NCBI GenBank assembly: GCA_030636255.1
Contig: DAOVXH010000066.1
Span: 1-8,873, forward strand
DNA length: 8,873 bases
Direction: 5' to 3'
Source: Methanomassiliicoccales archaeon
GTDB taxonomy: Archaea; Thermoplasmatota; Thermoplasmata; SG8-5
A model generated the notes under the pieces. It was given only the letters and a program-made list of their open reading frames with translations. It was not told the DNA's origin and ran no database searches. The translations under genes and the position numbers were made by a program. Position 1 is the stretch's first letter; every line of letters begins with the position of its first letter. This document shows positions 1-6,573 of this stretch, piece after piece.

Positions 1-362
1 AAATTGCAAAGCGCAATAATGTAGTAATGAGCGCATACGGACATTGCGGCTCTGGTCTGATTCACACTAAAATTTTAATGGACCCAACAAAGGAGAGCCA
101 GTGGGAGGATGCGAAGAATGCTGTTGCTGAGACCTATGAATTTGTTCTGTCAATAGGTGGCACAACCTCTGGGGAACATGGTATTGCCCTCTCCAAGGCC
201 CCGGCAATGAAGAAAGAAAGGAAAGATTCTCTGGATATGATGAGAACCATTAAACAGGCACTGGACCCGAACAATATACTAAATCCCCACAAATTGATGG
301 ATGCCCCTGATGACTGGACAACTGCCACTGGGCTCAGATACAATGTAAGAGGTGGTCAGTAA
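1..362 (+). CDS. glcD: FAD-linked 2-hydroxyacid oxidase, GlcD/D-lactate dehydrogenase type, C-terminal part (5' truncated)
   Basis: The reading frame is open from base 3 (bases 1-2 end a split codon) to TAA at 360-362, giving the last 119 residues; the FAD-binding N-terminal domain lies off the left edge. What remains is the C-terminal FAD-oxidase domain: a GHxGxGxxH motif at 39-65 (GHCGSGLIH), a TSGEHGIA motif at about 165-188, and the ending DPNNILNPHK typical of GlcD, D-lactate and D-2-hydroxyglutarate dehydrogenases. In structurally known relatives two His of the first motif and the Glu of GEHG bind a divalent metal near the substrate; all three are present. The usual GHxGDGNxH is altered (Asp to Ser, Asn to Leu). 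By family it oxidises a 2-hydroxyacid such as lactate or glycolate in the cytoplasm; the substrate cannot be read from this fragment. The stop overlaps the next start by one base (TAATG), linking it to the HdrD-like partner. The ATG at 27 is internal, not the real start. Confidence 0.87.
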   Translation, partial: IAKRNNVVMSAYGHCGSGLIHTKILMDPTKESQWEDAKNAVAETYEFVLSIGGTTSGEHGIALSKAPAMKKERKDSLDMMRTIKQALDPNNILNPHKLMDAPDDWTTATGLRYNVRGGQ

Positions 363-1423
363 TGGATGCAAAGAACCTTAAAAAATTAGAAAAGGAAATG
401 AACACGTGCATTCGCTGCGCTTATTGCTTTGAGGAGTGCCCTGTCATCGAACAGAAGGGCTGGGACACAGATGGGGCGAGGGGAAAGGTTACCTTGTCTT
501 ATGGTCTTTTAAGTGGAGACCTGGAACCAACCCAGTCAGTAGCAGATAAAATATTCCAATGCACACTTTGCAGAAACTGTGAATCCAAATGTCCCTCTGG
601 TGTCGAGGTTTGTGAAATTATTAGCTCTGCCAGGGCCGATCTTGTGGACAAGGGCTTTGCCAGTGACACTCACAACCATGTAATAAACAATATCAAGGAA
701 TCAGGAAATATATACGGCGATGTTGAAGTCATGGCACCTATTCAGGATGGAGACATTCCTCTATTCATTGGATGCCAGTACCTGGCAAGACCAAATAAAA
801 CCAAGAAATTCATTAAGATTTTAGAGAAACTAGGTGTCAATGTCAAAGTAGAAAAAGAAATTTGCTGTGGCTTCCCAATGGACGTGCTTGGCTTCAGAGA
901 GGACCTTGAGAAACATAATGAACAATTTAAGGTATTATTTCCACACAAGGAAGCTGTCACTCTGTGCCCAACATGCACTGTGTTCCTGAAAGAAGGACAC
1001 GATGTGGATGCAAAGCATATTCTTCAGGTGATACTGGACAAACTTCCAGAGGCAAATCTGGATATGAAAGTTACATTCCATGACCCATGCGATTTCTCCA
1101 GAGGATTGAAGATAGTTGACGAACCTAGGATGATTCTGGAAAAGCTTGGTGTCGAGGTAGTGGAGATGAAGAACAATAAAGGAAATTCAAGCTGCTGCGG
1201 AGGCGGAGGCGGAATTCTCATGTCTGATTCAGAACTATCAGACGGTATCGCACTGAGAAGGATACAACAGGCAATAGACACTGGTGCTGACACAATCATA
1301 ACCTCTTGCCCGACCTGTGAGACCACACTCAAGAAGGCAGCTACAGCCACCAATGAGAGAGATGGAACAAACATTGTTGTTCGCAATATCGAGGATATAA
1401 TCTGGAAGGGGCTGAAACAATGA
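362..1423 (+). CDS. hdrD: HdrD/GlcF-like Fe-S protein: two [4Fe-4S] motifs plus two CCG domains
   Basis: 353 residues. The N-terminal part is a 2x[4Fe-4S] ferredoxin-like domain: Cys16/19/22/26 followed by Pro, and Cys67/70/73/77 followed by Pro. Two CCG (cysteine-rich) domains follow: Cys138, Cys168-Cys169-Gly, Cys202-x2-Cys205; and Cys243 (HDPC), Cys278-Cys279-Gly in a five-glycine run, Cys316-x2-Cys319. In HdrB/HdrD such motifs hold non-cubane [4Fe-4S] clusters that reduce or form disulfides; in GlcF/LutA-type proteins they serve oxidases. This is the layout of HdrD, GlcF and LutA. It lacks any membrane segment, so a soluble protein is expected. Its position directly behind a GlcD-like gene argues that it is the electron-accepting partner of that oxidase; the following hdrCBA genes suggest that it hands electrons to an Hdr complex. 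A GAGGTG Shine-Dalgarno at 349-354, 7 bases before ATG, supports the start. True CoM-S-S-CoB reductase function is unsupported, since no methanogenesis gene is visible. Confidence 0.88.
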   Translation: MDAKNLKKLEKEMNTCIRCAYCFEECPVIEQKGWDTDGARGKVTLSYGLLSGDLEPTQSVADKIFQCTLCRNCESKCPSGVEVCEIISSARADLVDKGFASDTHNHVINNIKESGNIYGDVEVMAPIQDGDIPLFIGCQYLARPNKTKKFIKILEKLGVNVKVEKEICCGFPMDVLGFREDLEKHNEQFKVLFPHKEAVTLCPTCTVFLKEGHDVDAKHILQVILDKLPEANLDMKVTFHDPCDFSRGLKIVDEPRMILEKLGVEVVEMKNNKGNSSCCGGGGGILMSDSELSDGIALRRIQQAIDTGADTIITSCPTCETTLKKAATATNERDGTNIVVRNIEDIIWKGLKQ

Positions 1424-1896
1424 TTGAATCTAAAAAATTAGACCCGAATTTCAAGTTCGAGGTGGCAAAAGAGATGGGAAATGTAAACATCACCCGTTGC
1501 TTTGCCTGTGGAACATGTACCGCAGGTTGTCCAGTAAGAGAGATTGACTCAAAATACAATCCACGTAAAATCATTCGTATGGTGCTGCTGGGAATGAGAG
1601 AAGAAGTGTTATCCAGCGATTTCATCTGGCTGTGTTCTACGTGTTACACATGCTATGATCGATGCCCCCAGGATGTTATGTTAACAACCCTAATGACCAC
1701 TCTCCGCAATATCGCTGTAAAGGAGGGGCATGTTCATCCATCTTTCAAGGAACAGGCAAGACTGGTAGGCAGTTTCGGCCGCCTGTACGAGGTAGAGGAC
1801 TTTGACAATAAAAAGCGTGAGAAAATGGGCTTGCCGCCAGTGAAGAAGATCCATGACGAAGTTGTTAAATTGCTTGAAAAGGAGGCAGAAAAATGA
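1420..1896 (+). CDS. hdrC: Heterodisulfide reductase subunit C (HdrC)
   Basis: 158 residues with two CxxCxxCxxxCP motifs: Cys27/30/33/37 and Cys72/75/78/82, each followed by Pro. The spacer of about 35 residues and the C-terminal helical tail match HdrC, a small iron-sulfur subunit of usually 150-190 residues. In the HdrABC complex HdrC is the electron wire between the flavin subunit HdrA and the catalytic subunit HdrB; it is soluble, and no membrane helices are seen here, so it is not the HdrE/DsrM-associated type. The start overlaps the preceding stop as ATGA (1420-1423) and the gene overlaps hdrB the same way. The ribosome-binding site is a weaker purine run (AAGGGG, 1406-1411). The order hdrC-hdrB-hdrA places it in a complete Hdr module. 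I see nothing degenerate. Confidence 0.95.
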   Translation: MIESKKLDPNFKFEVAKEMGNVNITRCFACGTCTAGCPVREIDSKYNPRKIIRMVLLGMREEVLSSDFIWLCSTCYTCYDRCPQDVMLTTLMTTLRNIAVKEGHVHPSFKEQARLVGSFGRLYEVEDFDNKKREKMGLPPVKKIHDEVVKLLEKEAEK

Positions 1897-2771
1897 AATA
1901 CGCACTTTTCCTGGGATGCACAATTCCCGTAAGAGGTCAAAACTATGAGATGTCTGCCAGGGCAGTAGCAAAGGTTCTGGGTATTGAATTTATAGATTTG
2001 GACGATTTCTCTTGCTGCGGTTATCCAGTAAAATCAACCAATCATCATGATACAGTTGTCATGGCAGCCAGGAACCTGGCAATTGCCAGCGAGAAGGGCC
2101 TGGAAATAGCCACGCTATGCAATGCATGCACAGGAGTTCTTACTGAAACCCAAAAGGAGCTGGAAGAGAATGAAGAGCTCAGGAACAAGGTCAATGTGGA
2201 ACTTAAAAAAATTGGCAGGGAGTACAAGACAGGTGTCAAAATAAGACACTTTTCCAGGATACTCTACGAGGACATTGGCGTGGAAAAAATAAAAGAGAAA
2301 GTTACAAGGGACCTGAGTGAACTTCAATTCTCAGTTCATTATGGTTGCCATTATCTTCGCCCGGCGGAGATCTATGAAGGTTTCGATGACCCGGAGAACC
2401 CGGAAACACTGGACAAGCTAATAGAGGCCACTGGAGCGAAATCTGTTGATTATAAGGACAAGCTGGAGTGCTGCGGCGGGGCCATACTAGGCGCTGACGA
2501 GGATATTGCACTGGCAATGGCAAATAATAAGCTGGGACATCTTACATTTAATCCAATTGATGCCTTGATTACTGTATGCCCATTCTGCACCATAATGTAT
2601 GAAGATAATCAGAAGAAGATTGAGACTAAGTTTGAGTGCGAATATAATCTTCCGACACTCTATTACCCACAATTGCTGGGCCTGGCCTTCGGACTGGGAA
2701 AGAAGGAGCTCGGGTTCAGGCTGAACAAGGTTAAAGCAAATGACTTGCTGGCCAAGATAGGTGTTGAGTAA
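1893..2771 (+). CDS. hdrB: Heterodisulfide reductase subunit B (HdrB)
   Basis: 292 residues, the usual HdrB length. Two CCG domains are complete: Cys9, Cys41-Cys42-Gly, Cys76-x2-Cys79; and Cys152 (in HYGCHY), Cys193-Cys194-Gly, Cys229-Pro-Phe-Cys232. By family knowledge these bind two non-cubane [4Fe-4S] clusters at which HdrB cleaves a disulfide in two one-electron steps; the substrate is CoM-S-S-CoB in methanogens, but other disulfides or persulfides are likely in non-methanogens. A strong GGAGG at 1881-1885 lies 7 bases before the ATG, and the start overlaps hdrC as ATGA. The stop TAA shares one base with the hdrA ATG. Nine of its ten Arg codons are AGA/AGG, an archaeal-like bias. All expected ligands are present, so the subunit should be catalytically competent. 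The natural substrate cannot be told from sequence. Confidence 0.95.
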   Translation: MKYALFLGCTIPVRGQNYEMSARAVAKVLGIEFIDLDDFSCCGYPVKSTNHHDTVVMAARNLAIASEKGLEIATLCNACTGVLTETQKELEENEELRNKVNVELKKIGREYKTGVKIRHFSRILYEDIGVEKIKEKVTRDLSELQFSVHYGCHYLRPAEIYEGFDDPENPETLDKLIEATGAKSVDYKDKLECCGGAILGADEDIALAMANNKLGHLTFNPIDALITVCPFCTIMYEDNQKKIETKFECEYNLPTLYYPQLLGLAFGLGKKELGFRLNKVKANDLLAKIGVE

Positions 2772-5700
2772 TGGCTGAAGGCAAGATGGTGGGTTCAGTT
2801 CTCGTAGTCGGAGGCGGTATCGGAGGTATCCAATCATCATTAGACCTGGCCAATGCTGGCTTCAAGGTGTATCTTGTGGAGGAAAAACCTGCAATCGGCG
2901 GTGTCATGGCACAGCTGGACAAGACCTTCCCAACCAATGACTGCTCACTTTGCATACTGTCACCGAAGCTTGTGGAGGTTGGCAGGCATCCAAATATTGA
3001 ACTTCTCACCTATTCTGATGTTCAAAATATATCAGGCCAGGTAGGTGATTTCACAGTCAAGATTAAAAAGAAGTCCAGATATGTTACTGATGCTTGCGTT
3101 GGCTGTGGCCTGTGCTCTGATGCCTGTGTTCTGGCTGAGCGTCTTCCCAATGAGTTTGACGAGGGCATAAAGAAACGCGGAGCAATTTATATTCCATATG
3201 CCCAGGCAGTGCCGCTATTATACGTGGTGAACGAGAGCCAATGTCTTTTCTTAAAGAATGGAAAGTGCAGCCAGAAATGCCTGGATGCCTGTCCATCTAA
3301 TGCAATCAATTTTGACATGAAGGACCAGGAAATTGAGATTAAAGTCGGGGCCATAGTTCTCTCTCCTGGCTATGACAAGTTTGACGCCACAGTGAAAGGC
3401 GAATACGGTTATGGCCGTTTCCCCAATGTCTTGACCTCTCTGGAATTCGAGCGGATACTTTCAGCTTCAGGGCCCTATGAGGGGCATGTTCTCAGGCCAT
3501 CAGACAAGAAGAAACCTGAAAAAATAGCCTGGATTCAGTGTGTCGGCTCCAGGGACAGCTCCATTGGCAAGGACTATTGTTCATCGGTTTGCTGTACCTA
3601 CGCAATCAAGGAAGCCATAATCGCCAAGGAGCATGAACCCACTATCCAGCCTACAATTTTCTTCATGGATATGAGAACCCATGGCAAGGATTTTGAGGAG
3701 TATTACAATCGCGCAAAGGATGAGCATCAGGTACGTTTCATCAGATGCCGTGTTCCAGAGATTACCCAGGACCCTGAAACCAATGATCTTTTCATTAAAT
3801 TTGAGACTGAAAATGGAGACTGGGAGACCGAGAAATTCGACCTGGTGGTGCTGTCTGTTGGCTTTGAACCCGGAGCCAGTATAAAATCACTGGCTGAAAA
3901 AACCGGCGTGGAATTGAACAATTATGGTTTCTGCCAGAACTCGGAATTGATGCCCCTGGAAACCAGTGTGCCTGGTATTCTCGCATGCGGTGCATTCGCT
4001 GGCCCAAAGGATATTCCAGAAACTGTGGTTGAGGCCTCAGGGGCGGCAGCCAAGGCCGGTGGCATTATAATGTCCCAGAGAAACAAACTTGTGAGCCAGA
4101 AGGAATACCCCCAGGAAATTGATGTATCTGGCAAGGAACCCAGAATCGGTGTTTTTGTCTGCCATTGTGGCATCAATATCGGTGCCTATGTGGATGTGCC
4201 AGCTGTGGTGGAACATGCCAAGACACTGCCAAATGTGGTCCATGCAGATGAAAATATCTACACCTGCTCCCAGGATACACAACAGCTTCTTGTAGAACTA
4301 ATAAAGAAACACGATTTAAACAGAATTATGATTGCATCCTGCAGCCCCAGAACTCATGAACCTTTATTTCAAGAAACCCTGAGAGAGGCAGGTCTTAACC
4401 CCTACCTTTTCGAGATGGCAAATATCCGGGACCAGTGTTCCTGGGTGCATATGGAGGAGCCTGAGAAGGCCACAAATAAATCCAAGGACCTTGTCACCAT
4501 GGCAGTGAACAAGGCCAGACTTATAGAATCGCTGCCCCCTATGTCAATGGAGGTGACACAGAAAGCACTGGTCATCGGCGGAGGGGTGGCAGGCATGACC
4601 TCGGCATTGGCCATTGCTGAGCAGGGCTATGATACCTACCTGGTTGAGAGGGAATCGGAGCTTGGAGGAAATCTTCGAAATCTGAAATATGACCTGGAAG
4701 GCAATGATCTGACCAAGACATTGACAGACCTAATTGAGAAGGTCAATGCAAGGGACAATATTCACATTTACACCAATACAAAAATATCCAATACTGATGG
4801 TTTTGTAGGCAATTTCCACACAACACTGGAATCAGACAAAATCTTTGACATTCACCATGGAGCTATAATACTGGCCACCGGTGCCAAGGAGTCTAAGCCC
4901 ACAGAATACCTATTTGGAGAAGATGATAGGGTTATTACCCAACTTGGCCTGGAAGAATCTCTGGCCAAGGGTGAGGACTTTAAAGGCAAGACAATCACAA
5001 TGATTCAATGCGTTGGTTCCAGGGAAGAAGGGCGACCGTATTGCAGTCGAATCTGTTGCAAGAATGCAATCAAAAATGCTATTAAATTGAAGGAACTGGC
5101 TCCTGATTCACAGGTATTCATCCTCTACCGTGACATGCGAACCTATGGTTACTCGGAAAAACAGTATGCAGAGGCCAGGGAAAAGGGTGTCATCTTTGTC
5201 AGGTTCGATGTAAGTAGCAAGCCGGAAGTCAAGAAAGGCCAGGATAATCTTGAAATACTGGTCCACGACCCAATTCTTAATGAGGATATTCTAATTAGTA
5301 CAGATATACTGGCCCTGAGCCCTGCAATTGTTCCCCAGGATGACAATGAGACATTGGCCAAGTTGTTAAAGGTGCCATTGAACTCAAATGGTTTCTTCCT
5401 GGAGGCCCATGTCAAATTAAGACCTGTGGATTTTGCCACAGACGGTATATTCGTTGCTGGAATGGCCCACTCGCCCAAATCAATAGGTGAGTCAATATCA
5501 CAGGCCTATGCGGCTTCATCCAGGGCTAGCATTCTTCTTTCCAAAGATTCTGTGAGCATTGAACCAACCATATCATCCATTGACCCGGAAATCTGTATTG
5601 GCTGCGGCCTATGTGTTGCAAACTGCCCATACAATGCCATTGAGCTGAAACTCCAAGAGGGAGGAAAGAAGGCAGAGGTCATATCTGCATCATGCAAGGG

Positions 5701-5809
5701 GTGCGGAGTTTGTGGTGCCAGCTGCCCTCATCTAGCAATTACAATGAAGCATTTTACAGACAGGGAAATCACCGCACAAATACTTGCCTTTGGAGGTGAG
5801 TGTCAGTGA
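2771..5809 (+). CDS. hdrA: Heterodisulfide reductase subunit A, upstream copy, double flavin-module form (HdrA)
   Basis: 1012 residues, against about 650 for classical methanogen HdrA. Order seen: FAD-binding TrxR-like module 1 (GGGIGG at residues 14-19; HdrA-typical DCSLCI near residue 57) with an inserted ferredoxin (Cys109/112/115/119 and Cys158/166/170/174); the HdrA-specific cluster motif QCVGSR...YC...CC (Cys257/270/274/275); a region like the HdrA N-terminal domain (Cys464/466, Cys499, Cys524, Cys556); TrxR-like module 2 (GGGVAG at 603-608) with its own QCVGSR cluster motif (Cys747/758/762/763) and no ferredoxin insert; and a C-terminal 2x[4Fe-4S] ferredoxin (Cys942/945/948/952 and Cys975/978/981/985). 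In HdrABC the HdrA FAD is the bifurcation site, sending one electron via HdrC to HdrB and one to ferredoxin. About seven [4Fe-4S] clusters and two FAD are predicted. AGGTG at 2759-2763 and the TAATG overlap support the start. The second ferredoxin motif of the insert has unusual spacing (see findings). Confidence 0.95.
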   Translation: MAEGKMVGSVLVVGGGIGGIQSSLDLANAGFKVYLVEEKPAIGGVMAQLDKTFPTNDCSLCILSPKLVEVGRHPNIELLTYSDVQNISGQVGDFTVKIKKKSRYVTDACVGCGLCSDACVLAERLPNEFDEGIKKRGAIYIPYAQAVPLLYVVNESQCLFLKNGKCSQKCLDACPSNAINFDMKDQEIEIKVGAIVLSPGYDKFDATVKGEYGYGRFPNVLTSLEFERILSASGPYEGHVLRPSDKKKPEKIAWIQCVGSRDSSIGKDYCSSVCCTYAIKEAIIAKEHEPTIQPTIFFMDMRTHGKDFEEYYNRAKDEHQVRFIRCRVPEITQDPETNDLFIKFETENGDWETEKFDLVVLSVGFEPGASIKSLAEKTGVELNNYGFCQNSELMPLETSVPGILACGAFAGPKDIPETVVEASGAAAKAGGIIMSQRNKLVSQKEYPQEIDVSGKEPRIGVFVCHCGINIGAYVDVPAVVEHAKTLPNVVHADENIYTCSQDTQQLLVELIKKHDLNRIMIASCSPRTHEPLFQETLREAGLNPYLFEMANIRDQCSWVHMEEPEKATNKSKDLVTMAVNKARLIESLPPMSMEVTQKALVIGGGVAGMTSALAIAEQGYDTYLVERESELGGNLRNLKYDLEGNDLTKTLTDLIEKVNARDNIHIYTNTKISNTDGFVGNFHTTLESDKIFDIHHGAIILATGAKESKPTEYLFGEDDRVITQLGLEESLAKGEDFKGKTITMIQCVGSREEGRPYCSRICCKNAIKNAIKLKELAPDSQVFILYRDMRTYGYSEKQYAEAREKGVIFVRFDVSSKPEVKKGQDNLEILVHDPILNEDILISTDILALSPAIVPQDDNETLAKLLKVPLNSNGFFLEAHVKLRPVDFATDGIFVAGMAHSPKSIGESISQAYAASSRASILLSKDSVSIEPTISSIDPEICIGCGLCVANCPYNAIELKLQEGGKKAEVISASCKGCGVCGASCPHLAITMKHFTDREITAQILAFGGECQ
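5792..5799 (+). promoter_or_regulatory. Shine-Dalgarno of mvhD (GGAGGTGA), inside the end of hdrA
   Basis: This eight-base run matches the full anti-Shine-Dalgarno complement. It sits 6 bases before GTG 5806 but directly abuts GTG 5800, with no spacer. It therefore favours 5806 as the start of the MvhD-like gene, giving a GTGA overlap with the hdrA stop, the same arrangement as the ATGA junctions upstream. Confidence 0.8.
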
Positions 5810-6573
5810 GTGATTTTGAACCGAAGATTCTAGGATTTTTATGCAATTGGTGCTCCTATGCTGGAGCGGATCTGGCCGGGGTTTCCCGGGTTCAGTATCC
5901 AACAAATATACGTGTAATTCGTGTAATGTGCTCTGGCAGGGTGGACCCTAGCTTCATTTTAAAGGCATTCGAGATGGGCATTGACGGTGTTATTGTTCTG
6001 GGTTGCCACATTGGAGATTGCCATTACCAATCAGGCAATCATCAGGCTGAGAAGAAGATTGAACTAACTTCCAAGGTTCTGGGGGAAATTGGACTTCAAT
6101 CAGAGAGACTTCAGCTGGACTGGGTCTCGGCTGCAGAGGGTCAGAAATTTGGCAAGATTGTAACGGATTTCACCAATAAGATAAGGGATTTAGGCCCTAT
6201 ATCCAATATTGAAGATTATCCAAAGAAAGCAAAGCTTGGAAAAAGCATTGTGGGTGCCAGCAGATTAAGATGGCTTGTGGGAAAGGAGTATGAAATCTTT
6301 GAGAAGGGAAATGTCTACAAAGAACAGATAGACCAGGAAGAGTACAAGGACATAATCTGGCAAAATGTTGGGGCAGAGTACACAAAAGAATTGATATGTT
6401 CTGCCATGGCTGACGGGCCCCGGAAAGTCAGGGACATTGCTCATGAGCTGGCTCTACCAAAAAAGCTTGTTTTTGATTACATAACCGAGATGGAAAACCA
6501 GGGCATAATTCACCTTGATAATTTTGACGGGAACATACCCAATTATAAGCTTGCTGAAGGGGGTGAAGAGTGA
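5806..6573 (+). CDS. mvhD: MvhD/FlpD-type [2Fe-2S] electron-transfer subunit with C-terminal winged-helix-like domain
   Basis: 255 residues from GTG 5806 (a GTG at 5800 would add two residues but leaves no spacer to the Shine-Dalgarno). Residues 1 to about 140 form an MvhD domain: Cys13-x2-Cys16 (FLCNWCSYAGAD), Cys42 (MCSGR), Cys67 (GCH) and Cys72 (DCHY), the conserved set whose members bind a [2Fe-2S] cluster. MvhD is the subunit that passes electrons from a hydrogenase, formate dehydrogenase or other donor to HdrA. Stand-alone methanogen MvhD is about 140 residues; here some 115 more follow. Residues about 192-255 read like a winged helix: helix, GPRKVRDIAHEL helix-turn-helix, LVFDYITEMENQG recognition helix, and a short wing ending in PNYKLA. 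No Cys motif is present in that tail. Position between two hdrA genes says that it serves one or both. No mvhA/mvhG hydrogenase genes are visible. The stop overlaps the next ATG by one base (TGATG). Confidence 0.92.
   Translation: MSDFEPKILGFLCNWCSYAGADLAGVSRVQYPTNIRVIRVMCSGRVDPSFILKAFEMGIDGVIVLGCHIGDCHYQSGNHQAEKKIELTSKVLGEIGLQSERLQLDWVSAAEGQKFGKIVTDFTNKIRDLGPISNIEDYPKKAKLGKSIVGASRLRWLVGKEYEIFEKGNVYKEQIDQEEYKDIIWQNVGAEYTKELICSAMADGPRKVRDIAHELALPKKLVFDYITEMENQGIIHLDNFDGNIPNYKLAEGGEE

Noticed and set aside
27..362. A complete small protein starting at ATG 27
   Set aside because: The frame is open upstream to the window edge and the sequence begins in the middle of the conserved C-terminal domain of FAD-linked oxidases, so the ATG is internal.
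1192..1215. GGCGGA-type short repeat
   Set aside because: It encodes the Cys-Cys-Gly run of the second CCG domain of the HdrD-like protein, not an independent repeat.
1420..1423. TGA codons at the junctions as possible selenocysteine sites, since some methanogen Hdr proteins contain Sec
   Set aside because: Each TGA ends a complete protein and overlaps the next start. All expected cluster Cys positions are encoded as Cys, and no in-frame TGA occurs inside any gene.
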